Shown: positions 16,461-25,482, numbered from the stretch's first letter. The stretch is 64,000 nucleotides of DNA from CADEED01 sp035502995 (GCA_035502995.1 DATJTW010000082.1:1-64000); one strand, 5' to 3'. Made by a program: numbers and translations. The notes: generated by a model from the letters alone, not told the origin.

Positions 16461-19028
16461 TCACTGGATGCTGCGCGCGACCTCGACGCGGGCGTAACAC
16501 TCGATCTGGTCGCCGACGCGCACGTCCTGGTAGTTCTTCACGCCGATGCCGCACTCGGTGCCGGCGCGCACTTCGTTGGCCTCGTCCTTGAAGCGGCGCA
16601 GCGATTCGAGCGCGCCCTCGAAGATCACGACGCTGTCGCGCAGCACGCGGATCGGGTTGTTGCGCTTCACCGAGCCTTCCGTCACGAGGCAGCCGGCGAC
16701 CACGCCGAACTTGCTCGAGCGGAACACCTCGCGTACCTGCGCGATGCCGACGATCTGTTCCTTGATCTCGGGCGCGAGCAGGCCGCTCATCAGCTGCTTC
16801 ACGTAGTCGATGGCTTCGTAAATGATGCTGAAGTACTGCGGCTCGAGGCCGGCGTCCTTCATCGCATCGCGCGCCGCGCCGTCGGCGCGGACGTTGAAGC
16901 CGATGATGCGCGCGTTCGACGCCGCGGCGAGCTGCACGTCGGAGATCGTGATGCCGCCCACGCCGCTGGCGATGATCTTCACCGCCACCTCTTCCGTGGA
17001 CAGCTTGTTCAGCGCATCGCGCAGCGCTTCGGCGCTGCCCTGCACGTCGGTCTTGAGCAGGATGGCGATGCTGCCGATCTTCTGCTCTTCGAGCTGGCCC
17101 ATGATGTCCTGCATCTTCGAGGCCTGCTTCGCGAGCTTCACGTCGCGGAACTTGCCCTGGCGATACAGCGCGACTTCACGCGCCTTGCGTTCGTTCTCGA
17201 CGGCGAGGATTTCGTCGCCGGCGTTCGGCGTGCCCTGCAGGCCGAGCACCTGCACCGGCATCGACGGCGCCGCGCTCTCCACGGCCTTGCCGTTCTCGTC
17301 GAACATGGCGCGGACGCGACCGAACTCGTGGCCGGCGATGATCGGATCGCCGAGCTTCAGCGTGCCCTTCTTGACGAGCACGGTGGCGACGGCGCCGCGG
17401 CCCTTCTCGATGGACGCCTCGATGACGAAGCCGGTGGCGAGGCCGTCGGCCGCCGCCGTGAGCTCCAGCACTTCGGACTGCAGGAGGATCGCGTCGAGCA
17501 GCTTGTCGATGCCTTCGCCGGTCTTCGCGGACACGGGCACGAACATGTTGTTGCCGCCCCATTCTTCCGCGATGACTTCGTGCTTCGAGAGTTCGGTGCG
17601 AACGCGATCCGGGTCGGCGTCGTGTTTGTCGATCTTGTTGACCGCCACGACGATCGGAACACCCGCCGCCTTCGCATGCTGGATCGCTTCGATGGTCTGC
17701 GGCATGACGCCGTCGTCGGCCGCGACGACCAGCACCACGACGTCCGTCGCCTTCGCGCCGCGCGCGCGCATTGCGGTGAACGCCGCGTGGCCGGGGGTGT
17801 CGAGGAAGGTGATCATGCCCTTCGGCGTTTCCACGTGGTACGCGCCGATGTGCTGCGTGATGCCGCCGGCTTCACCCGCGGCGACCTTTGCGCGGCGGAT
17901 GTAGTCGAGCAGCGAGGTCTTGCCGTGGTCGACGTGGCCCATGACGGTGACGACCGGCGGACGCGGCGCTTCCGTTTCCGGCGCACTCTCGCCCTGCAGA
18001 TCCTCTTCGACCTGGTCGGCCTTCAACGCCTTCGCGGTGTGGCCCATCTCCTCGACGATCAGGATCGCGGTGTCCTGATCGATCGGCTGGTTGATCGTCG
18101 CCATCACGCCCATGTTCAGCATGGTCTTGATGACTTCGGTGGCCTTCACGGCCATCTTCTGCGCGATTTCCTGCGGCGTGATCGTCTCGCCGATGGTGAC
18201 TTCGCGCTTGATCGGCGCGGTCGGCATCTCGAAGCCGTGGCTGCGCTCCGCGCCGCTCACGCTGCCGGTGCCGGTGCGTTCGCGCACGCGCTTCTTCTTC
18301 TTGTTGCGCGCACTCGCGCCGCTGGCGACGTGCAGTTCCTGGCGTCCGTAGCGCGTGTCGCGCGACGGGTCGGCCGCGGCGGCCGGCGCGGCGACCTTCG
18401 GCTCGGGCTTGTGGCGTTCCGGGCGCGCGGGCTGCGCGTGCGCGGCCGCGGCTTCCGCGGCGGCGCGGCGCTGCGATTCGGTTTCCTGCTTGGCGCGCGC
18501 TTCGTCGGCGGCGCGGCGGGCCTCTTCGGCCTGCTTCTTGCGCGCGGCCTCGTCCTCGATGCGACGGCGGTTCTCGGCCTCCATGCGCTCGCTTTCGCGG
18601 CGCGCGGCTTCCTGGCGCTCGCGCTCGGCGGCCTCGGCGGCTTCCTGTTCCTTGCGCTTGCTGTCCGCCTCGTCGGCGTGCTGCTTGTTCTGCTCTTCGA
18701 GGACGTCGCGCTTGATGTACGTCTTCTTGTGACGGACCTCGACGTTGACCGTGCGCGCGCGGCCCTGCGTGCTCGCCTGCTTGAGCTCGCTCTGCGTCTT
18801 GCGCGCCAGCGTGATCTTGCGCGGCGCGGCGGCGCCCGCGGTCTTCACGGGCGGTTCACTCGCGCCATGCGCGCGGCGCAGGTGCGTCAGCAGCTCGAGC
18901 TTCGCCTCGTCGCTGATGAGCGCCTGGGGGCCTTCGACCTGGATTCCCGCGGACTCGAGCTGCACGAGCAGCCGGTCGACGGGGACCTTCAGGACTTCGG
19001 CAAATTGGGCAACGGTGACATCGGACAT
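16461..19028 (-). CDS. infB: Translation initiation factor IF-2
   Basis: Encodes 855 residues. IF-2 is the GTPase that brings fMet-tRNA to the 30S and joins subunits. An IF2 N-terminal helical domain (1-55) is followed by a charged Lys/Glu/Ala/Arg linker (about 80-235), a second IF2_N module, then the G domain: GHVDHGKTS near 362, DTPGHAAF, NKIDKHDADP. Domains II-IV follow, ending with YARVEVARSIQ. AGGAG lies 6 bases before the ATG. The tRNA-fMet it uses is encoded about 12 kb away in this window. Confidence 0.97.
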   Translation of the reverse strand: MSDVTVAQFAEVLKVPVDRLLVQLESAGIQVEGPQALISDEAKLELLTHLRRAHGASEPPVKTAGAAAPRKITLARKTQSELKQASTQGRARTVNVEVRHKKTYIKRDVLEEQNKQHADEADSKRKEQEAAEAAERERQEAARRESERMEAENRRRIEDEAARKKQAEEARRAADEARAKQETESQRRAAAEAAAAHAQPARPERHKPEPKVAAPAAAADPSRDTRYGRQELHVASGASARNKKKKRVRERTGTGSVSGAERSHGFEMPTAPIKREVTIGETITPQEIAQKMAVKATEVIKTMLNMGVMATINQPIDQDTAILIVEEMGHTAKALKADQVEEDLQGESAPETEAPRPPVVTVMGHVDHGKTSLLDYIRRAKVAAGEAGGITQHIGAYHVETPKGMITFLDTPGHAAFTAMRARGAKATDVVVLVVAADDGVMPQTIEAIQHAKAAGVPIVVAVNKIDKHDADPDRVRTELSKHEVIAEEWGGNNMFVPVSAKTGEGIDKLLDAILLQSEVLELTAAADGLATGFVIEASIEKGRGAVATVLVKKGTLKLGDPIIAGHEFGRVRAMFDENGKAVESAAPSMPVQVLGLQGTPNAGDEILAVENERKAREVALYRQGKFRDVKLAKQASKMQDIMGQLEEQKIGSIAILLKTDVQGSAEALRDALNKLSTEEVAVKIIASGVGGITISDVQLAAASNARIIGFNVRADGAARDAMKDAGLEPQYFSIIYEAIDYVKQLMSGLLAPEIKEQIVGIAQVREVFRSSKFGVVAGCLVTEGSVKRNNPIRVLRDSVVIFEGALESLRRFKDEANEVRAGTECGIGVKNYQDVRVGDQIECYARVEVARSIQ

Positions 19029-19044
19029 AAATCTCCTGTTCGCC

Positions 19045-20544
19045 TCAGGCGCGACCGGCTTCGAACCAGATCTCGCGGGCCTTCATGATGAGCTTGCCGG
19101 CTTCGTCGGCCGTCAGCCCTTCGATGTCCAACAGATCATCGACCGCCTGGTCGGCGAGATCCTCGCGCGTGCGCACGCCGCGACGGGCCAGCGCCAGCGC
19201 GAGATCGGGCTTCATGCCCTCGAGCAGCAGCAGGTCGTCGGCCGGCATGCCGGACTCGAGCGTTTCTTCGCTGGCGATCGCCTGCGTCAGCAGCACGTCG
19301 CGCGCGCGATTGCGCAGCTCCTTGACCATCTCGTCGTCGAACTCCTCGATGTTGGCGAGCTCGGACTGCGGTAGATAGGCGACCTCCTCGACGGTCGAGA
19401 AGCCTTCCTGCACGAGAATCGTCGCGACGTCTTCGTCCACGTCCAGCGACTTCTTGAAGTTCTCGACCAGCGCCTTGGCTTCGGTCTCGCTCTTCGCCTC
19501 GGCGTCCGACTCGGTCATCACGTTCAGGTCCCAGCCCGTGAGCTGGCTCGCCAGACGGATGTTCTGGCCGCCGCGGCCGATGGCCTGCGACAGCTTGTCC
19601 TCGGCCACGGCGATGTCCATCGAGTGCGAGTCTTCGTCGACGACGATCGACAGCACTTCGGCCGGCGACATCGAGTTGATGACGAACTGCGCCGCGTTGT
19701 CGTCGTGCGGGATGATGTCCACGCGCTCGCCGGCGATCTCGTTCGAGACGGCCTGCACGCGCGAACCGCGCATGCCGACGCAGGCGCCGACAGGGTCGAC
19801 GCGCGGCTCGAGGCTCTTCACGGCGATCTTGGCGCGCACGCCCGGATCACGGGCCGCGCCCAGGATCTGGATCAGGCCCTGGCCGACCTCCGGCACCTCG
19901 AGCTTGAACAGCTCGATGAGGAACTCGCGCGCGGTGCGCGTGAGGAACAGCTGCGGGCCACGCGGCTCCGAGCGCACTTCCTTCAGGAACGCCTTGATGC
20001 GGTCCTGGCTCTTCACGATCTCGCGCGGGATCATGTCTGTGCGCGGCACGAAACCCTCGGCGTTGCCGCCCAGGTCCACGTAGATGCCGTTGCGGTCGAC
20101 GCGCTTGACGACGCCCGACACCAAAGTGCCGACGCGATCCTTGTACGCATCCACGACCTGCGAACGCTCGGCCTCGCGCACCTTCTGCACGATGACCTGC
20201 TTGGCCTGCTGCGCGGCAATGCGGCCGAACGCCACCGACTCCATCGGTTCCTCGACGAAACCGCCGATCACCGCTTCCTTGTTCACGTCGAGCGCGTCCT
20301 CGAGGCGCACTTCGCGCTGCGGCACCTCGATCTCGCGCGAATCGTCGGCGAAGACCTTCCAGCGGCGGAACGTGTCGTAGTCGCCGGTCTTGCGGTTGAT
20401 GGAGACGCGCACGTCCCATTCCTCGCCGTGTTTCTTGCGGGTAGCCGACGCCAGCGCCGCCTCGAGGGCGTCGAAGATGATTTCCTTGTCGACGCTCTTC
20501 TCGTTGGAGACCGCGTCCACGACCAGCAGGATTTCCTTGTTCAT
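19045..20544 (-). CDS. nusA: Transcription termination/antitermination factor NusA
   Basis: Encodes 499 residues. NusA binds RNA polymerase, promotes pausing and hairpin termination, and takes part in antitermination. N-terminal domain, S1 domain (about 135-200), two KH domains with GACVGMRGSRVQAV and GRGGQNIRLASQL, and two C-terminal acidic helix-hairpin-helix repeats (from about 365). The start ATG is followed by NKEILLVVDAVSNEK. The 18-base gap after rimP contains one copy of the recurrent CTATCTACC word (20548-20556) directly in its ribosome-binding region. Confidence 0.97.
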   Translation of the reverse strand: MNKEILLVVDAVSNEKSVDKEIIFDALEAALASATRKKHGEEWDVRVSINRKTGDYDTFRRWKVFADDSREIEVPQREVRLEDALDVNKEAVIGGFVEEPMESVAFGRIAAQQAKQVIVQKVREAERSQVVDAYKDRVGTLVSGVVKRVDRNGIYVDLGGNAEGFVPRTDMIPREIVKSQDRIKAFLKEVRSEPRGPQLFLTRTAREFLIELFKLEVPEVGQGLIQILGAARDPGVRAKIAVKSLEPRVDPVGACVGMRGSRVQAVSNEIAGERVDIIPHDDNAAQFVINSMSPAEVLSIVVDEDSHSMDIAVAEDKLSQAIGRGGQNIRLASQLTGWDLNVMTESDAEAKSETEAKALVENFKKSLDVDEDVATILVQEGFSTVEEVAYLPQSELANIEEFDDEMVKELRNRARDVLLTQAIASEETLESGMPADDLLLLEGMKPDLALALARRGVRTREDLADQAVDDLLDIEGLTADEAGKLIMKAREIWFEAGRA

Positions 20545-20562
20545 GCTCTATCTACCCTCTTG

Positions 20563-21018
20563 TCACAACGGGGCCAATCGGGCCCGGCTGATTTCCGCGA
20601 GCTTGATGCTCACGGAGAAATTGTCCACGTCCATCTCGATGCTCTCGCCGTCCGTCCGCCGCAGCATGCCCGTGTAGCGCTTGCGCCCGTCGCGCGGCAC
20701 CTGCAGCTCCACCTTCACGCGGTTGTCGACGAAACGCGCGAAATGCTCCGGCGTCCGCAACACCCGGTCGAGACCCGGCGACGACACCTCGAGCGAATAC
20801 TCGCCCGGCATCGGGTCGTCGGCATCCAGCAGCTCGGAGAGAACGTGGCTGGCCCTCGCGCAGTCGTCGACATCGATGCCCTCCGGGCCGTCGATGTAGA
20901 AACGCAGCGTGCCGCCACCTTTCCCCGGTACGTACTCGACTTCGACGAGTTCGTACCCCGCTTCCTTCAAAACCGGTTCGAAGCGCGCGATGAGACGGTC
21001 GTGCAATGCCGTTTCCAC
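20563..21018 (-). CDS. rimP: Ribosome maturation factor RimP
   Basis: Encodes 151 residues, the expected size. RimP acts in 30S assembly. Landmarks: ELVEVEY, LRFYIDGPEGIDVDDCARAS and the EVSSPGLDRVLRTPEHFARF block. The frame is open upstream to 21237, but that part overlaps hairpins and is noncoding. The GTG at 21016-21018 has GGAGGG 5 bases upstream and gives the family start. It is first in rimP-nusA-infB-rbfA-truB-rpsO-pnp. A terminator-like hairpin ends 12 bases before this start, so expression may depend on antitermination. Confidence 0.94.
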   Translation of the reverse strand: METALHDRLIARFEPVLKEAGYELVEVEYVPGKGGGTLRFYIDGPEGIDVDDCARASHVLSELLDADDPMPGEYSLEVSSPGLDRVLRTPEHFARFVDNRVKVELQVPRDGRKRYTGMLRRTDGESIEMDVDNFSVSIKLAEISRARLAPL

Positions 21019-21030
21019 CCGCCCTCCAAC

Positions 21031-21052
21031 AAAAAAGGGCCCCGAAGGCCCT
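21031..21052 (-). terminator. Leader hairpin directly before rimP (attenuator candidate)
   Basis: On the minus strand: AGGGCC, short loop, GGCCCT, then six T residues, then the rimP Shine-Dalgarno. The stem is 6 bp. It has the form of an intrinsic terminator but lies 12 bases upstream of a start codon, with no gene before it to terminate. Confidence 0.6.
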
Positions 21053-21090
21053 CCCAGATGATCCGGTGCCACTAAATGACGCCGGTCCAA

Positions 21091-21116
21091 AAAAACAAAA
21101 GCCCCATCGGGGCCTT
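21091..21116 (-). terminator. Second leader hairpin upstream of rimP
   Basis: On the minus strand: GGCCCC-GAT-GGGGCT followed by TTTGTTTTTTT. A compact stem with a long T tract, about 45 bases upstream of the first hairpin. Together they make tandem terminators in the rimP-nusA leader. Confidence 0.6.
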
Positions 21117-21215
21117 CTGCGTTCGGGAGTACCGCGGACCACTCCGCCCCTACCCAATCAAGGGCGCGGATTGTACGGCAGACATTCCCGCGTGGACAGT
21201 CCCCACGCGCGGCGC

Positions 21216-21258
21216 TTGACCCCCGTGTCTGACTCAAGTACCTTGCGCACCCAAGGTA
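21216..21258 (+). promoter_or_regulatory. Promoter and operator-like inverted repeat of the padR operon
   Basis: TTGACC (21216-21221), 17-base spacer, TACCTT (21239-21244). An inverted repeat TACCTTG-N6-CAAGGTA (21239-21258) begins on the -10, 13 bases before the PadR start. This placement suits repression by the PadR protein itself; that is inference. Confidence 0.5.
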
Positions 21259-21271
21259 GCTGTCTCAAACC

Positions 21272-21595
21272 ATGAACGTCACCGAAAAACTCGCGCCGCT
21301 TCGCAAGGGATTGCTCGAATACGTGATCCTCAAGATCGTCTCGGCCGACAAGGTTTATGTCGCCGACATGCTCAAGCTGCTGGGGCCCACCGAATTCGCC
21401 ACGCAGGAAGGGACGCTCTATCCCCTCCTCAGCAAGCTGCGACGCGAGGAGCTCGTCGATTACGAGTGGCAGGAGTCCGAAGCCGGCCCGCCCCGCAAGT
21501 ACTACAAGCTCACGCAGAAGGGCCGCACGCAGCTGTCGACCCTGAATGATTACTGGAAAGACCTGAACCGCACTCTCGCCGAATTTGGGAATTAA
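21272..21595 (+). CDS. PadR family transcriptional regulator
   Basis: Encodes 107 residues, a PadR winged-helix repressor. Seen: LRKGLLEYVILKIV, the recognition segment TLYPLLSKLRREELVDYEW and the wing PRKYYKLTQKGR. PadR proteins usually repress their own operon and respond to a small ligand or stress. It is five bases upstream of the PspC-domain gene, so the pair is one operon. The likely stimulus is envelope stress, inferred only from the partner. Confidence 0.9.
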   Translation: MNVTEKLAPLRKGLLEYVILKIVSADKVYVADMLKLLGPTEFATQEGTLYPLLSKLRREELVDYEWQESEAGPPRKYYKLTQKGRTQLSTLNDYWKDLNRTLAEFGN

Positions 21596-21600
21596 AAGCC

Positions 21601-22710
21601 ATGCAAAAAGTGGTCAGCATCAGTCTCAACGGAAACTCCTACCAGCTCGAAGAGCCGGGTTACGACCAGCTCCGGGCCTACCTGGAGCGCGCCGAGGCGC
21701 GCCTCAAGGACAGCCCGGACCGCACCGAGGTCATGAACGACCTCGAGCAGGCGATCAGCGAGAAGTGCCGCGCGACGCTCGGCCCGCACAAGTCGGTCGT
21801 CAACACGCTCGAGATCGAACGCATCATCTCGGAGATGGGCCCGGTGGAAGCCGCGGACGGCCAGCCGGCCGACGCCGCTGCCGGTGCCGCGACGAACGTG
21901 CCGCCACCCGCGGCCGGTGCGCCGCCGCGCAAGCGGCTCTTCAAGATCCGCGAGGGCGCGATGTGGGGCGGCGTGTGCAACGGCCTGGCCGCGTACATGG
22001 GGCTCGACGTCACCTGGGTGCGCATCGGCACCGTGGTCATCACGATCTTCACGGGCGTGACGATCTTCATCTACCTCGCGATGCTGATCATCGTGCCGTA
22101 CGCGGACACCGCGGAAGATCGCGCCGCAGCCTTCGGCGTGCCATTCAACACCGAGGACATCCTCAACCGCGCAAAAAAAAACTTTGACGACACCAACCAG
22201 CGCTGGCATCGCGAATGGCGGCGCCAGCAGCGGCACTGGAACCGTCAGTTCCGGCAGATGAACGAGCAGCTGCGCATGACGGCGCAGAACGTCGCGCCGA
22301 ATCTCTCGCCGGCGGCGCGCGGCATCATGTCGGTGTTCCTGCCGATCGCGGCCATCGTCGGCGCCGTCGTGTTCGTCGTCTGGATCTACGCGCTGATCTC
22401 GCTGGTCACCCAGCACTCGATCTTCGGCTGGGGCCTGCCGCACGGCATCCCGCTGTGGGTCGGTATCGTCGGGTTGTGCATTCTTTACGGCATGGTCTCC
22501 GCGCCGATCAAGGCCGTGCGCAACGGCGGGCACGAGGCCGCCGGCTACCACCCGGGCTGGCGCGCGCTGCACAGCGTGATCTGGATCGCCTGCGTCGCGC
22601 TGCTGCTGTGGGCCGCATACTGGTTCCTGCCCGGCGTGCGCGAACTCGTCGACAACCTGATGTGGGCGGCGAACCTGACGGCGACTACCATCTCCGAAAC
22701 GATCGTCTGA
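21601..22710 (+). CDS. PspC domain-containing membrane protein
   Basis: Encodes 369 residues. The N-terminus (1-75) begins VVSISLNGNSYQL and holds DLEQAISEK, a domain found ahead of PspC in other bacteria. A Pro/Ala linker follows, then a PspC domain (about 115-165: GVCNGLAAYMGLDVTWVR and a membrane segment). Next are a strongly basic Arg/Gln/Trp helix and three more membrane segments to the end. PspC proteins belong to phage-shock-type envelope responses. No pspA or pspB lies nearby. Pairing with PadR suggests ligand-controlled expression. Confidence 0.82.
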   Translation: MQKVVSISLNGNSYQLEEPGYDQLRAYLERAEARLKDSPDRTEVMNDLEQAISEKCRATLGPHKSVVNTLEIERIISEMGPVEAADGQPADAAAGAATNVPPPAAGAPPRKRLFKIREGAMWGGVCNGLAAYMGLDVTWVRIGTVVITIFTGVTIFIYLAMLIIVPYADTAEDRAAAFGVPFNTEDILNRAKKNFDDTNQRWHREWRRQQRHWNRQFRQMNEQLRMTAQNVAPNLSPAARGIMSVFLPIAAIVGAVVFVVWIYALISLVTQHSIFGWGLPHGIPLWVGIVGLCILYGMVSAPIKAVRNGGHEAAGYHPGWRALHSVIWIACVALLLWAAYWFLPGVRELVDNLMWAANLTATTISETIV

Positions 22711-22732
22711 CCGATCGCGGCAGGAGCTCCCG

Positions 22733-23398
22733 TTGAAGGCATTGGAAACCGTCACCGTCGAAACCGGTCCCGATCCGGCGTTCACCATCATCTGGATGCA
22801 CGGCCTCGGCGCCGACGGCCACGACTTCGAACCGCTCGTGCCCGAGCTGCTGGACGAATCGATGCCGGTGCTGCGCTTCGTCTTCCCGCACGCGCCGGTG
22901 CGGCCGGTCACGATCAACAACGGCTACGCGATGCGCGCCTGGTACGACATCATCGGCATCGATCGCCGTTCGGCCGAGGATTTCGCCGGCATCAAGGCGT
23001 CGGCCGCCGGCATCGCACAGCTGATCGAACGCGAGAACCAGCGCGGCATCCCGACCTCGCGCATCGCGCTGGCCGGCTTCTCGCAGGGCGGCGCGATGGC
23101 GCTGCATCTCGGGACTCGCCACGCGGAAAAACTCGCCGGCGTCATCGCCCTGTCCTGCTATCTACCGCTCGGCGCCCATCTCGTCGCGGAGAAATCTCCC
23201 GCCAACCAGGCGACGCCGTTCTTCATGGCGCACGGCACCCAGGACCCGGTGGTTCCACACGCGCTCGGCGAGGAATCGCGGCGCGCGCTCGAGGCGGCCG
23301 GCTACGCGGTGGAATGGCACTCGTACGCGATGCCGCACTCGCTGTGCGAACCCGAGGTCGGCGACATCCGCGCCTTCCTCGCGCGCATCGTCGGCTGA
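22733..23398 (+). CDS. Alpha/beta-hydrolase carboxylesterase (phospholipase/carboxylesterase family)
   Basis: Encodes 221 residues of the Abhydrolase_2 family, which cleaves carboxyl esters and lysophospholipids in the cytoplasm. Catalytic serine in GFSQGG, aspartate in GTQDPVVP, histidine in MPHSLCEPE; the oxyanion segment WMHGLGADGHDF is typical. The start is TTG (22733), with AGGAG 6 bases upstream and the family N-terminus; no later ATG would keep the first strand. It is 22 bases after the PspC gene and may be co-transcribed. Confidence 0.9.
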   Translation: MKALETVTVETGPDPAFTIIWMHGLGADGHDFEPLVPELLDESMPVLRFVFPHAPVRPVTINNGYAMRAWYDIIGIDRRSAEDFAGIKASAAGIAQLIERENQRGIPTSRIALAGFSQGGAMALHLGTRHAEKLAGVIALSCYLPLGAHLVAEKSPANQATPFFMAHGTQDPVVPHALGEESRRALEAAGYAVEWHSYAMPHSLCEPEVGDIRAFLARIVG

Positions 23399-23425
23399 CG
23401 CGCGGCGCCGACCCTCCAACAGACG

Positions 23426-23474
23426 TGAAAAAGCCCGCGCGACCGTGCCATCCGTGGCACGCCCGCGCGGGCTT
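23426..23474 (-). terminator. Strong terminator of the beta-helix gene
   Basis: An 11-bp stem AAGCCCGCGCG / CGCGCGGGCTT, a small internal loop, a further GTGCCA / TGGCAC stem and a TCCG tetraloop. On the minus strand CTTTTTC follows. It lies between convergent genes and could slow both, but the T tract favours the minus strand. Confidence 0.8.
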
Positions 23475-23488
23475 CGCTCAACGCAGTC

Positions 23489-25057
23489 CTAGTTGGAGCA
23501 GGACTTCGCGCCCGTCTCCGTGATCTGGCTCGAGCTGGCGCCGCCCTCGATGCCGATTCGCGTGTAACCGCTCACCGGGCAGATCTTGTTGTTGGACGCC
23601 GTGACCTTGCGCGTGCCGCCGTAGCCGCCGTTCAGGTTCAGGCCACCCTGGCTGTCGGCGCAATCGTTGCCCGACACCGTGATGTTGCCGCGGTAGAAGT
23701 TCATGCAACCCCAACCGCCCTGGCCCTGGTGACGGAACGTGTTGTTCGTCACCGAGATCGTGCTGGCGTCCGCGATGTTCACCACCGAGATGCCGCGCAT
23801 GTCGCCGTAGTTCACGCCCTGGAACAGGTTGTCGTGAACGCTGACGCGATCGTGCTGCTTCGGCGTGCCGTCCTGGTGGATCTGCACGACGTGGCCCGTG
23901 TGCAGGCCGACGAACTTGTTGTAACCGACTTCGACGTCGTCCGCGCCACCCTGGATGTAGATGACGTGGTTGTTGTTGATGACCACGCGGTTCGACGGAT
24001 CGTGGAACGCACTGCCGAGGATCTTCCAGCCGTCGTTCTGCAGGTCGATCAGACCCGTCATCGTGTTGCTGGTCGCATCCGTGATCGTGCAGTCGATGCC
24101 GACGAGGCGGATGTACTTGCCGCCGGTCTCGGTCGGGCCACCGCCCGAATCCGTCGTGTCACCACCGCCGCTGGCGCAGGTGTACGACGCGATGATCGAC
24201 ATGCCCGCGAACGTCAGGTACTCGGCATGGTTCGAATTGCGCGTGCCGTCGCCGAAGATCAGCGCCGGGCGGCCCGAGGGCTTGAGAACGACGTTCTCAC
24301 CCGGGTACGCGACGACGGCGATCGGCTGCGACGCCGTGCCCTTCTTGTACGTCTCGAAGTTCGAGTTGCCGTACCAGGAACCCTCGCCGTACTGGCCCGT
24401 GTACGTACCCGCGCGCAGGTACACCACGTCGCCCGGCTGGACGCTCTGCCAGACGCTGGCGATGGTCGAGGTCGTGGCTTCGAGGCAGCGGCCCGTGTGC
24501 GTCGGGATGCCGGCGCCCGCGGGCGTCGTCACCGTCTTCGCGGGATACACGGTCACCTTCGCGCACGACGGCGCGCTGGCGAGATCGGTCCACGTGCCGG
24601 TGGTCGGCGGCGGCGTCGGATCCGGATCGGAACCGTCGGCAACGCAGTAGCCACTCGGCGCGGACGTCGGCGTCCAGGCGCCGGCGGTCCAGCAGGTCGG
24701 ATACGCGGCGCTCGTGTAGGTGCGCGACTGCTGCCAGGTGCCGGTCGTGCCGGACGGGCAGCTCTGCGTGCGCTTCTCATCGGCCGGACGGCTCGGGCAG
24801 GTCGTGCCGCCGCCGGATCCCGTCACCGTGATCTGCACTTCGGTGCGCGTGCGACAGGTGTAGCTGCGATTCGCGTTGATCGCCTTCGCGGCGTTGACGC
24901 AATTCGTCTCGGACGTGTACGTGCCCACCTTCACGTTGGTGTCCTGGCGGTACAGATCCCAATCGTCCTTGGTCACGGCCGCGGTGGTGGCCGCTTGTGC
25001 CGTCATTCCGAAAAACGCCGTCGCCACGAGCGGCAGCGCCCATTTCACTGATTTCAC
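23489..25057 (-). CDS. Secreted right-handed parallel beta-helix protein with cysteine-rich N-terminal module
   Basis: Encodes 522 residues with a signal peptide (cleavage likely after AQA, residue 22). Residues 40-145 hold repeated cysteines, including CPSGTTGTWQQSR and a Trp/Pro/Thr-rich stretch seen in surface and fibre proteins. A Pro/Asp linker leads to a right-handed beta-helix (about 175-510) rich in Asn/Gly/Val turns, with VYLRAGTYTG, NNNHVIYIQGG and SVTNNTFRHQG, the fold of polysaccharide lyases and adhesins. No catalytic set was recognised, so substrate is open. GTG start 25057 has GAGGAG upstream. It has a strong terminator and a long upstream region. Confidence 0.8.
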   Translation of the reverse strand: MKSVKWALPLVATAFFGMTAQAATTAAVTKDDWDLYRQDTNVKVGTYTSETNCVNAAKAINANRSYTCRTRTEVQITVTGSGGGTTCPSRPADEKRTQSCPSGTTGTWQQSRTYTSAAYPTCWTAGAWTPTSAPSGYCVADGSDPDPTPPPTTGTWTDLASAPSCAKVTVYPAKTVTTPAGAGIPTHTGRCLEATTSTIASVWQSVQPGDVVYLRAGTYTGQYGEGSWYGNSNFETYKKGTASQPIAVVAYPGENVVLKPSGRPALIFGDGTRNSNHAEYLTFAGMSIIASYTCASGGGDTTDSGGGPTETGGKYIRLVGIDCTITDATSNTMTGLIDLQNDGWKILGSAFHDPSNRVVINNNHVIYIQGGADDVEVGYNKFVGLHTGHVVQIHQDGTPKQHDRVSVHDNLFQGVNYGDMRGISVVNIADASTISVTNNTFRHQGQGGWGCMNFYRGNITVSGNDCADSQGGLNLNGGYGGTRKVTASNNKICPVSGYTRIGIEGGASSSQITETGAKSCSN

Positions 25058-25482
25058 GTTCCACTCCTCGTTGATGGATCCCGGACACGAGCAAGCGAGA
25101 ACGCGCCCTGGGATCGGATGCGCGGCATTCTTGGGTCGGGGATCGGGCTAGCTAGCCGGGCTTTCGGAAACTGCGTTCGATCGCGGGCGTCTGCGATCGG
25201 CGACGAAAAACACGGCGCGTTGGCGGAAATCCGTGCGGGCCACCGCTGACGGCGGAATTCACTCGCGTTGTAGAAAATTCCCCACGCGGGCGTGTAATTT
25301 CCACCGCGCGCGTCGGCACGGAGTGACATTTTTTCGACGCCGGGAGAACCCCGCCGCCATCGCCTTAACGGCGGATCGCGGAACGCGCCAGCGTGGTGTG
25401 CGCGAAGTCCCCGGCCGCGATTGTCGTGTGATCGCGACGGACGGAGAACGCCGGCCTGATTTCTCCTTCGAACCGGAAGAAA
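25058..25482. other. 425-base intergenic region upstream of the beta-helix gene
   Basis: No credible gene is seen. It holds a perfect 12-base palindrome GGCTAGCTAGCC (25146-25157) with two CTAG words, rare in such DNA, and an AT-richer patch near 25260-25340. An inverted repeat CTGATTTCT / AGAAATCAG (25456-25486) overlaps the stop of the TrmH-family gene. The palindrome lies about 90 bases upstream of the beta-helix start and could be an operator. No convincing sigma-70 promoter was found. Confidence 0.5.

Noticed and set aside
15450..19088. A 1212-codon open frame on the plus strand
   Set aside because: Antisense to truB, rbfA and infB; low-complexity Arg/Leu/Ala/Asp translation. Same reasoning for 53813-56275 (antisense to carB) and 59598-62351 (antisense to dnaK).
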